From Cytidiella melzeri (taxonomy: Eukaryota > Basidiomycota > Agaricomycetes > Polyporales > Irpicaceae): a stretch of 64,000 nt of DNA. The notes under the pieces were generated by a model. It was not told the DNA's origin, did no database searches, and saw nothing but the letters and a program-made list of their open reading frames with translations. A program made the translations under genes and the position numbers. Positions 1 to 9,588 of the stretch are shown in pieces. How positions within the stretch are numbered: position 1 is the first letter of the stretch; every line of letters begins with the position of its first letter. Where the stretch lies: assembly GCA_022592445.1 (NCBI GenBank), contig JABYQR010000008.1, positions 248,001 through 312,000 on the forward strand. Reading direction: 5' to 3'.

Positions 1-302
1 AGAAGTCTACAGGAGGGTTTGTGGGCTACAGCGTGAAGTGTGTAAGAGTTAGCAGCGGTGGCACTGACATTTTACCACCCGTAGTAGCCTTAATCGCGTC
101 TTCCGGTTGCTTTTCCTCTTCTTCCTCTTTGTACGTGATTTGTGTCACTTCTTCTCCTTCATTGTTGATTACAGGGGTTATGGCATCGGGGAGGACTTGA
201 GTGTCGAAGCACAGTGGAGGGTTGCCGGTTAGCGAAACTCGCTTTGCGCGATGCAAGAATGTTCTTACCACCGCCAATCTGGTTATTTGGATTCTTGTCC
301 AT
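1..302 (-). pseudogene. 5' part of a second copy of the left-edge gene family, frameshifted and cut by the window edge
   Basis: This stretch aligns base for base with the first exon of the gene at 1482-3347. Both begin M-D/E-x-N-P-N and share IGGGK, then LTGNP, TPVI, GEEV and an acidic EEEEEKQPE run. Relative to the intact copy it carries one extra base after the GCGAGTTTC stretch (about 230-250), so a read from the ATG at 302 leaves the conserved frame and soon stops. The downstream frame is still clearly protein-like, so the shift looks recent or may be a sequencing error. A donor (AT|GTCAGTG) and acceptor (CTGTAG) match the first intron of the intact copy, so the second exon starts within about 10 bases of the window edge and the rest of the gene lies outside. 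The function is unknown. Confidence 0.65.
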
Positions 303-379
303 TGTGTTGTAAAGGCAAGTGATGATAAGCGAGCGTAGCGCAAGTGAGCTGTGAGGAGTAAAAGAGCGCATGAGGTGGG

Positions 380-387
380 TATAAATA
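380..387 (-). promoter_or_regulatory. Conserved TATA-like element of left-edge copy 1
   Basis: TATAAATA on the plus strand (TATTTATA on the gene strand) lies 78 bp upstream of the ATG at 302. The second copy keeps the same element at 77 bp from its ATG. Confidence 0.45.
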
Positions 388-840
388 CAGAGACAAAGCG
401 TTTACCTAGCATGCAATGACCCACGTTACCCTCCATTCGAGGTCAGCTTTCCATACTACGTGAGGGCGTGGAACTGAGGAGTGATCCAGAGGACTCTGCG
501 GTGTGTGACAGCTAGAGCCAATGCACAATTCAGCAGCTAAGGCACAAACTGTGAACACGGGGTGGAATGATGTGCATGCATTGATCACCACCGCAGCAAA
601 CGCATAATCATGCGTGGTATATCAGTCGCATGCTATTATGAAACGCAGGAGCTGTCGGCAGCAAGGTCTCAAGTAAACGAGCATGCGCACTTGTAGCTGA
701 CAGCAGCCCTGGAGGCGCATAACGACTGACAAGCTGGTGACTGAGATTGCGACAAACTGATATGGAAAACTCAAGGTCCTCCTCGATGCTTGTAATGAGG
801 TGACCCATGGCCAATCGGAAGGCAAGGCAGGAATGGCGGG

Positions 841-1481
841 TGGTCGTCACGGTATGCATTGCATTCACTGCCGCCCCGATTAGTGCTGAGGAGAGTTTTT
901 TCAAGCTCCGATAAAACTAATAGTGCGGTGTAGGCAAATAATTCGTTCTACAACGTAAAATAAAGGACTGCCAGTGGGTAAGAACAGCAAGCCTTCAATG
1001 TGTTTTCTCAAGCTTGAACGTCTGCGCTTGACATGTTTCTACAGCCTGATCGGCAATGACGAGCCAGATTATAAGTTGCTCCGCTCAAGTATACGACGTC
1101 GTCGCCTAAATTCAAGTTCAGCGGCGTGTCGAATACATACAGTGAAGCACTAAGGAGCGACGACAAGTCTTGATGTTCATCGAGGTAGACCTAAGTATCA
1201 ACGAGTATAACAGAGAATATGACCACACAACTGGCCTCTCACGTTTTATCCGAGTGCCCCATCGACAGCTCCTGCACACGTGCAATTTGTCAAAATTTCA
1301 ATCCATGCGTCCGAAACTGAGTAGTGCCACTACTTTACTGATACAGCCGATTCAATACTGATCTGCGTATTTTCTATTTACTAGTCGCCATCGTCAATCC
1401 TTCCAAGTAACAGACCAAGAAACAAAAGGCCAACCCACACAACACCTGGCCGTCAAAGTCAAGTATAAGCTGATGCGTTAA
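841..1481. other. Gap between the two tandem copies
   Basis: This lies downstream (3' side) of the gene at 1482-3347 and upstream of copy 1. Only short, composition-poor open frames occur and none has family features or consistent splice sites. I see no gene here. Confidence 0.5.
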
Positions 1482-3347
1482 TCAGTATTTCTGATCCTTC
1501 AGCCAATCCGCGCGTGGCCAAAGAGTACCCCCAGTGGGTTCGTTCTCTGGCAAGAAGTAACTATATCAACATATCGAAAGTGAGTATTGCGGCTCAAGTT
1601 GTACTTTGCTTTCAACGATGAGTACTGACATGTGCGTTTCACCGATCTGCTTGTAATTCGCCATTTTTTTCTCGTCTAAACCAGAAAATACCGTCTTTAG
1701 TGCTCGAGGTGCTGCAAAGAGAAACAGTACGAACTCAAAGATGACATCCACGTCATGTAGGGCATCACAGCCGCATGCTATTTCACGTATTGGAGATTAG
1801 TACAAGAGCTCGATGATGAGTAGACTCGAAGAAAAGACTCACAGCGTGACTATAGAAATGAACATGGGTCCCTTGCGCAGGGCCGTTCGGAGGTTCCCCC
1901 TTGGGCTCGAAAGGTTCGCTGTATTGCATGCTTCGCAATTTCGCCTCGTCCGGGACATGCAATCGAGATTCAGGATCAATCACTAGAAAGTTGATCAGTT
2001 AGTTGGAGGCGCAGCTGCTTTGCAGACTCACGGTGCCCAACAAAGAGGAAGACGTTCCGCTCTTCGTGTGGAAGGCGTGGATTTACGTCAAACTAGCCAG
2101 TGCTATGAGTCAACCATGTGATGGATGCTTATGTAGGCGCACGTACCGCCAAGACGAACCCAGCGCTGACGCTGCCACACGGTCCGTCTTTGTCTCCCTT
2201 TGGGATGGAAAGGCAACCTAAATTACGCTCGCCATAGTACGGATGAATCTCCTTGATTGTTGTAGGCATTCCTGTCTCTTCAACGAGAATGGCGTTGTTC
2301 CAATACAACCCATTTTCGACGTCACCGGCTTCGATACGGGTGCGCAGCGTCTTCCAATTGATGCCTGCCAGTTGCGCCGCCAAAATGAGCGCGGCCTCGA
2401 TGCACACAGGGCCAATGGCGCCCGTCTGGTAATACCTGATGTTGCTTGGAGTGGCGTTGACGACGTTAACTCCCGGGAAGGGCTCAAACTTGGTGGTAGC
2501 AGGGTCTTCGGGACAACCCACCCAGTTTCGTTCGCTGGTACAGATGACCTCCTCGTTGCGACGCAAGAGGTTCTGCAAATGCTCAGGCCACATGGCCTTC
2601 GTAAGTGGGTCTTTGTTATCCAACGAGTCGAGGAAGGCAGCGACTGGCCTGTCATTGGCCAGGGTACGCAGGGTGTTCCAAGTATTGAGCGCGCGCCATG
2701 ACTCCACCCACCTCCAGTTGGGGTTCTCAGCGTGACCAACCGGGTGGTCGGGGTTGATAAGTTTCTCCTCTCCAATCCGCTGCCACATCCCTAAGAAACA
2801 TGTGAGCAAATGTTGGTCGTCAAAGTCAGACAGAGTGATCCTGTACGAACAGGGATAATCCTGACGTGCTTTGACGCCGGTGATCCAACATTTTCCGTCA
2901 CCGTACAACTTCCTGACGAACTTTGTCGGGTTGGTATACTGTCCTGCACGTCAGTTTGGCAACCAATACAGAGGTGTTTGTATCTTACATCTTGATTTTT
3001 TGCGTCGAATGGGAATGATAATGTCCCACGAGATCTACAGCAGAGTAAGCGGGCTGCTGCGTAAAGTTTGCAAGGAATGACGACAATGGCACTGACATGC
3101 AGTCTTTCGCGGTAACTGTGGAGGTCTTCGATTCTTTTTTCTCCGGTTGCTTTTCCTCTTCTTCCTCTCCGTAGGATATTCGTCCCACTTCTTCTCCTTT
3201 GTTCTCGATGACAGGTGTTTTGGCGTCGGGGGGCACTTGAGTGTGGAAGTAAAATAGAGGGTTGCCGGTTAGCAAATTCGCTATGCACGATGCAAAACCG
3301 TCCTTACCACCGCCAATCTTGTTATTCTGATTCGGGTTATGTTCCAT
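1482..3347 (-). CDS. Unrecognised basidiomycete family protein, intact left-edge copy with a non-secretory N-terminus
   Basis: The multi-exon model was built by comparison with the paralogue at 60274-62195. Exons are about 3097-3347, 2989-3034, 2851-2938, 2147-2790, 2032-2092 and 1843-1982, then three short ones ending at the TGA at 1482-1484. Splice phases agree with the paralogue at most shared introns. The core keeps NPNWRWVESWR, EEVICTSERNWVG, PFPGV, QTGAIGP and QLAGINWKTL, then ERNLGCLS, HFYSHA, QIGE and a final YFLPENEP segment; these match the paralogue residue for residue. The first exon differs: instead of a signal peptide it encodes a polar stretch (MEHNPNQNNKIGGGK) and a five-Glu run. 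I recognise no named domain, so I assign no function. A cytosolic location is inferred only from the missing signal peptide. The exon 1-2 junction is the least certain part. Confidence 0.7.
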
Positions 3348-3906
3348 TGTGTTCGAAAAGGCAAGTGGTGATAAGCAAGCGTAGCGTGAGTGAGCTGCGA
3401 GGAGTAAGAGAGCGCATGAGTGGTATAAATAGGAAAATGGAGCGTTTACCTACCCAAAGTCACCCTCCATTCGACGTGAGCTTTCCATGCTACGACGGCA
3501 TGGAACTGAGGATCAATCCAGAGCTCGACTTTGGGGCGCGTGACAGCTAAAGTAAGGCACAATTCAAGAGCCAAGGCACAATTCAGAAGCTGAGGCACGA
3601 CCTGTGGACTCGGAGTGGAATGAGGAGCACGGGTTGATCGCCTCCTCCGACATGCAAAAAGGTATGCATGGTGTATCAGTCCTTTTCCACTGTGAAACGC
3701 ACGAGCTGTCAGCAGCAAGGTCTCAAGTAAACGAGCATGCGCAGTTGTAGCTGACATCGGCTAGTACTGTCCTGGCTGCATCGAACTTGAAGCGACCACA
3801 GCATCGACAGGCTGGTGTTTGAAGCCGAATAATATTGACACGGACAACTCAGGGTCCGCCTCGATGCTTGTAGTGAGGTGACCAAGCGGAAGGCGAGAAT
3901 GGCGGG
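3031..3906. repeat. Direct repeat copy 2 (gene start plus promoter)
   Basis: Partner of 1-840. Similarity runs from the end of intron 1 through exon 1, the TATA-like element and about 500 bp of upstream DNA, and fades after the GGAAGGCGAGAATGGCGGGT stretch. Confidence 0.85.
3424..3431 (-). promoter_or_regulatory. Conserved TATA-like element of left-edge copy 2
   Basis: TATAAATA (TATTTATA on the gene strand) lies 77 bp upstream of the ATG at 3347. Position and sequence are conserved with the element at 380-387. Confidence 0.45.
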
Positions 3907-5098
3907 TAATTATGTTACTCTACCAAGCATCGCCATTCCCTACACTCCTCAAGCCCCGATCTCAAACTGGTGCATGATACGGCTGCAGTAAGTAGAATGT
4001 TAGCGGGTAGGCGGAAGGAGGGAGGCGTCTTTGACTCTCTCTCGTGCATGACGCTGTCGAACCGTAGAAGGAACTGCGCCCGGGAATAGATGCTTGATTT
4101 AAAATTTGGTTTCATTGATGTTAGAAATGAACGTCAAACCGGTACTAGTACCAGGACTCACGAATACCAAGTGCACCTCCACCCATCACCAGAACATTTC
4201 GTGCAGTCTCGAAAGCCTTGCGGAAGCGTTCCAACCAACTGATACTTACCCTCTTGGTTCCCATCATGAATGATCTCCTTTTCATTTTCGTGTAAGTACA
4301 GGTCCCCACAGGTTAATGGGCGAAGGCAGGGCTGCCAGGCGCGTACACTGCGTGGTCGAAGTGTACCGTCGTCGGCTAGCCTTCAACACCGATCCCGTAT
4401 TCGGGGAACGACCTAGAGAGCATGAATGAGGGCTCTGACAGTGCTGTCACTCGTGCATGGACATGCAGAAAACCAGGCGGCGCTGCGACGACCGTTCGTT
4501 ACTGAGGACATGCGTGTAGGGAATGAACGCGGCCTTATTTGCATGCTCGCAGGCAAGCAACGCGCGAGAGGATGTATACGTGTAGAGATTAGCGCGACAT
4601 GCCGTCCCTGCCAGTGGACTCTGGGATAGAGCCTGCGCTGCACGATTCCCTATGCACCGATACGATAATATAAGAAGTGTTCGGTATACTCAGGCTGGGA
4701 TGACTCACTAATTACGACTACTGTTCTCTGCGAAGTAGTACTCTTCGGACTCCCGAATACAAGTGGGAATTCCACAACTCGGAATTCAACAGAGAGTGAG
4801 GGTCGTCGTGGTGCGACTGTGGTAGGTCGTCCAACGCCCACGGTTTATCAGAACAAGTTTGGATCCTCCGGTCCAGCGCACACCGAACTCCGTTTCTCCT
4901 AATAACCCCACCCAATCTGAGGACCGCTATTGAATGCGGATGGAAAGCCCTTGGTGGTCGGCGAGGGACACCAGTGAGTACTGCAATAAAGATCTCCGCC
5001 ATCGGTAGCGCTGATTCCGAGTCAATGTGTCCAGCAAACAGTGACATCGACCGCTATTATGCATCAGGCAACCACCCAAAGGTTGAGTCTTTGCAGGC
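3907..5098. other. Intergenic, no gene seen
   Basis: Only short frames of up to about 110 codons are present, without recognisable motifs or a coherent splice model. It separates the divergent left-edge gene and ATL gene and probably holds both promoters. Confidence 0.5.
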
Positions 5099-5706
5099 AT
5101 GGATAGCGCAGAGTTTCACGCAGCGGTAGACACGTTCCTCTCGCTACGTCTCTCACCGTGACTGACACCATAACGCTGTATACATACATAGGTGTACCAC
5201 GTCGTCAGACAAATCCCACCACAAAAAGTCACCTCCTACGGTATGTATACGCTCCCTCTCTACGTCTGAGAACCGAACCATCGCTCAGCGACCTGTCGAT
5301 GTTGCAGGACACATCGCCAAGTTGATTGGCATGCCGAGGTACTCACGACACGTAGGACAAGGTCAGAACCAGATGCTTCCCACGTCCTCCAATACTCACG
5401 CGCACGACTCGCACAGCTCTCAAGTTTCTCAACCCCGAGAACAACGTACCCTGGCACCGCGTCGTCTCATCCACAGGCACCATCTCCTCCCGCGGGCCGG
5501 GCACATCTGGTGCCCAACGCCAGAAAGAAGCTCTCGAAGCCGAAGGCGTCGAAGTCAACGCTGGGAGAACAGGCGAATTTCGAGTGAATCTCGGGGCGTG
5601 GGGCTGGTTTCCAGATGTCGGGACTGTCGATGTTGGTGTGGAGGTCGCAGCTCCAGAGACTGAGGAAGCAGACGATGGCAATGGCGATGCAGTCGACGAC
5701 GAGTAG
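5099..5706 (+). CDS. ATL1: Alkyltransferase-like protein (ATL, O6-alkylguanine lesion-recognition protein)
   Basis: Four exons encode about 140 residues: start MDSAEFHAAVYHVV, then introns after GCG, after TCCTACG and after GGACAAG. The protein reads RQIPPQKVTSYGHIAKLIG, the DNA-binding helix-turn-helix part of the MGMT fold, then the active-site loop NNVPWHRVV. In true O6-methylguanine methyltransferases this loop is PCHRV; here Trp replaces the acceptor Cys, the hallmark of ATL proteins. ATLs bind O6-alkylguanine without repairing it and pass the lesion to nucleotide excision repair (established for fission yeast Atl1). The C-terminal tail is short and acidic (ETEEADDGNGDAVDDE). Length is normal for the family. 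It stands alone, with no operon-like context. Confidence 0.95.
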
Positions 5707-6365
5707 TCAGACTTTCCAGTTTACAGCACATATCCATAGCATCGCATAGAGAAACTATCAGTAGGATTGATGAAAGATCGCTAGATAACACATTTGGGGA
5801 ATAGGAGAGTATACGTAGGAACGCCGCCAAGTCATGCCGCGAAAACCTAAGGTAGTAACACAGTTCAACAATCAATCAATCAACGCAAGCCACATTAAAG
5901 TGAAGGGCTGGCCATCGTCGACGATAGCAGCGGGAAAGAGGACTGTGAAGGATCTCGCAGAGGAAGGGTATCAATGTGTCATCAAGACGACGCTGATCGC
6001 GAAAGCTGACAGCGAGCCCATGGGAAAGGAAAACAAACATCATGGGGGATGGGCGGTGGAAGAAGTTCAGGTAGGAAAAAACAGTGGGCGCGGAAGGGAG
6101 CATCGGCAGACGGGGTGAGATTGGGCGAGCCAAGAGATAGGATATATAGAATATGCCGAGCACACACCCTCACTAAATCGAGTACAAAGAGGAAGATGGT
6201 TAGAGTCTGTGATATCTTGTGCTCAAAAAAGAAATAGGGAATAAATCATACAACCTCAATGGTCCGAGGTCTTGAGCAGGCCCAAGGTTCGCAGGGAGAG
6301 AGCGGTACGGCTGGAGTAGGTATCGCGCGAGGAGTACGAGGGCCAGCGAGCGACGAAGACGATGC
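5707..6365. other. Intergenic between convergent genes
   Basis: This is 3' flanking sequence of the ATL gene (+) and the KNH-like gene (-). A 94-codon plus-strand frame at 5834 shows no motif and is opposed by equally long frames. I see nothing convincing. Confidence 0.5.
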
Positions 6366-8027
6366 TTATTGGACATACGCAGCGTCGTTTTCATCGTCGT
6401 ACCTGCTCCGCTCACTAGGAGCAGCACTCTGCCTCATATCACCGTACAACACGTCGGGAGTGATCAGCATTGCCCCCGACATCGGCGTGGTAGGTGAGTA
6501 CAGAGTGCGCATGCCGTGCCCGTCATAATGAACGGGGGCAGGCGCTGAAACAGCAGGAGGAGGACTGGCCATGGCACGGCGTTCAGCGTAGGCGCGAAGC
6601 ATCTCGTCGGGGGACATCACGCTTGCAGGCATAGGCTGCATGGGCATGTGCCCGACGACGGATGTCTGGGGTTGGTGTGCGCGGGGAGGAGGGGAGGGAA
6701 GAGGTGGAGGAGTCTCGGATTTAGGAATGAGGAGCAGGTCATCAGAGCTCTTCATGCCGGTGCGCATCACTGCAAAGACGATATGAACGATGTTCGCACG
6801 TAAACAATGATGAAGCAGACTTACTGGTCAAAGCGGGCATAACCTCATCGACACTGGCACGGGGAGCCGTCTCGAGACCAGATATGCGGGCAGTGATATC
6901 CGCTGCACTGAGAGTCAGAGGACCAGCACGTTGAGTAGGAGATAACTCTCCTGAATCTTGGAGAGTTGGGACGGGCGGAACGTGACCCACGTGGAAGGCG
7001 CGGCTTGTGCGGGTGTTATAGGCGCTGCGGCGGGATTCACCGGAAGGACGAGTGTCGGCGGCGAACGAAACTCGAGAGACACGCTCGCCGGTGAGGACAG
7101 CAGTGCGAGGACCAGAACGAAGCTCGGTCATTTGAGGTGTGGTAACGTCAATACCACTCTGGAGACCCTTAGTGCCGATACCTGCTTGTCCACCCTCCAA
7201 CGCGACGGTGCTGTCTGGGCGGATGCCGTTTCCGAACGAAAACGATGAAAAGCGGGTACCACCCTCGCCAACCGCCATACTCTGGCGAATGGCCGCCTGA
7301 GCACCTGCGACAGAGACAGAGTTCCATTCGGGAGCAATGACGGACATGCGCTTGTCGATGGCCTGGCTGAACCGATTACGGGCTTCCTTATTCTTCTGCC
7401 GGCTGAATCTAATGTAGGCACCGACGCACAGGGCAATGATAACGAGCAGCGGTATAATCACTGCGGCAGCGAGCTTGCCTCCAGTAGGCCCATGTTTAGT
7501 GGAAACATTGTTGACGACTTGAACGCTGCTCTCGGGGATCGAAGTGTCAGCTTCGACTGGAACTGATCCGTTTGCGGGAGCAGAATACGTGGCGGTGAAG
7601 ACGGGACCCGCAGGAAGCGTCGCAAGGAATGGCAGCGTACCGCCTTCGACAATCGCAAGCTGCAAGTTCACCGAGCTGGTGCTGTTCCACCATTTGGGAT
7701 GCAACTGCGTTTGATAGGTGCCCGAGGCGAAGTCGACTGTTTCCCAGAGGTGAATGCGTGGGTTGCCTGCGCCAGGAGCATACAGATAGATGTCGACAGC
7801 TTTTGTGGACATGCACGTGGTGTCCCAGGAGATCGTGAGCGGGTCAGACGAGGAGACGGTCTGGGCGGCAGTTGGGGATGTGTAGAATCCGCCAGATGCG
7901 CAAGCTACACGGGCATAAAGTGAGCAAAGGTTTAACCTCTTCAGTTTTTTTAGCACGCACAACCACCTCTCTTCTTATGGTGCTGAGCTACGGCGTGACC
8001 CAGGTGGATTTTCTTGAATTGGGACAT
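6366..8027 (-). CDS. Single-pass membrane protein with KRE9/KNH1-like ectodomain and long cytoplasmic tail
   Basis: The main exon (about 6825-7915) encodes FYTSPTAAQTVSSSDPLTISWD, a beta-sandwich start typical of the Ser-Thr-rich KNH-like membrane-anchored family (Pfam PF10342-like). It continues with several N-glycosylation sequons, a transmembrane helix (LAAAVIIPLLVIIALCVGAY) and a basic cytosolic stretch (RFSRQKNKEARNRFS). A roughly 200-residue Ser/Arg-rich tail follows. A 54-bp intron near 6771-6824 joins the last exon (MRTGMKSSDD... to AAYVQ), which is Pro-rich. The first ATG at 8027 gives a short exon (MSQFKKIHLGHA...) that splices in phase to ACASGGFY, but it carries no signal peptide. 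The true start may therefore differ. A role in cell-wall or surface sensing is plausible from topology only. Confidence 0.75.
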
Positions 8028-9588
8028 GGTTGGGTGGTTTTCACAGGGGATTGAAGTTGGTTTTGTTTCAGGTGTCGTGAGAGCAGGTTTAATGACGCGA
8101 GAGGTTCAAAAAAGAGTGTAGAGAGACAGAAAAGGACAGGAAGGGGAAAAGAGGGCAAGGAGAGCGTCGGGGACAACGTCGAGCTCGTCGTCGAGGACAA
8201 CAGTGACAAGGGCGTCTATCAGGCTGACGCTAATTCAAACGCCAATCAAACGCCACAATCCTTGAAATGGTAATACGCAAATACGTGACAACAGAGACCG
8301 CAGTCGAGCATCCTTACCCTTCACACTGGCAGTCCGTCAGACATAGATCGCGAGGCACGAAAGTTGAACGTTGAACGGCCATTTACGCTGCCTCGGGGAG
8401 ACTACTCGGATTCATACTACTCCTCAATGGGTTGTGAGGTCGCGTATGGCACTTTCAAAGTGCTTACTTGTTCACTCTACCCTGACTGTAGACCTCTGAT
8501 TCGCCGCTCATCGTCGCGGCCAAATGTGAGTGCATGAAAAACAAGATGCAGAGCTTTTTGGTCATCGCTGATTCGAAAAGCCCTTCCCTGTGATCCGTTG
8601 AAAAAATATAGTTCCAGCTGGTCTCTTGTGCCATCTAGCCTCTTGACTGAATCCTCCACCGAATCTTGGAAGGTCAAGCGCGTTGCCCATGAAACACTGT
8701 CTTTTTATACAGAAGAGCATCCGGAGAGCCTTCTAGCTTTAAGCCGCTGCACCATAGAAACCTACCCGCTGTCAGCTGCTCAATTGGAGGGCAATCACCA
8801 GTCTACACCGTGGGTAATTCAATCGCGGCGAGCAGTAGCGACATACGGTCGCCCTTACCAGTATCAGCCCTTCTGAGCCCAAGGACGGCCTCGTTGGTCG
8901 TTGACCGTCGCATGCATGTCAACGATAGCTACCACGGCTTGGAGCCTCCCACACGTAAATCAAGGGAGCGGAAACGGAGGCATTACTGTACCTACGCGAG
9001 CTTGAGTTTGCGGTATCATTAATGACCGGCTCATGTGATAAACTCTGTATCAGTAAGTAGGTCAGTTATCGACAGAAGAGACGTAACGATGTGCGCATTC
9101 TCACTGCTGGAGCTAAGGCATGTTTGTCGAAAGGCCAGAAGACGTGAATGTCCTGCAACCGGAGTGTGCATAATTGCAACGGAATTTTACTGTTTGGAAA
9201 GATTTTGCGCCAATCCTACCGCTAATACATAGCTGTTGTAACTTACTGCTCTGCACTCGCGTGCCGTCCAGCATGATGATGCTGGTTTGTTGTGGTCTCG
9301 CAATCAGCGGAACACGGAGCATTTACGACACGCAATTGGAGCACGGATAAACGTGTCTGTTCATTTGGATGAGCATCCACTCCCTTGCCGTTCGCATATC
9401 TGCAGCTGGGTCACAAGCTCAGTTGTGTATGTAGCGTTGTGGCCACGAGGGAGACCCCTGAGACCCCATTGGAAGCTCAGTGCAGTGGTGCCAGAGGTCT
9501 CATCTTTGGACTACCAGACGCCGCTCGTCGAATCCTTGGTTTCTTCGGACGACCGTCGAGCTCGCTGTTCTTGACGACGAAAGTCATC
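8028..9588. other. Long intergenic region upstream of the histidine kinase
   Basis: These 1.5 kb separate two divergently oriented genes. Frames at 8477-8876 have no motif. It probably contains the two promoters; no gene is supported. Confidence 0.45.

Larger units (their letters stand above)
1..840. repeat. Direct repeat copy 1 (gene start plus promoter)
   Basis: The segment is diverged but clearly collinear with 3031-3906: the same 5' exon, TATA-like element and upstream sequence, including a shared run around CAAGGTCTCAAGTAAACGAG. The spacing is about 3.03 kb, consistent with tandem duplication of a whole gene unit. Confidence 0.85.

Noticed and set aside
26..436. The full 136-codon minus-strand frame at the left edge as a protein
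   Set aside because: Its N-terminal third lies in the promoter of the duplicated gene and is not conserved in the other copy. Only the part from about 240 down is family sequence.
5834..6118. A 94-codon plus-strand frame starting MPRKPKVVTQFNN
   Set aside because: It has no conserved motif, equally long frames lie on the other strand, and it sits in the 3' flanks of two convergent genes.
9385..9588. In-frame upstream extension of the histidine kinase
   Set aside because: The 68 extra codons are not like any Nik1 N-terminus, whereas the ATG at 9589 gives the typical start.
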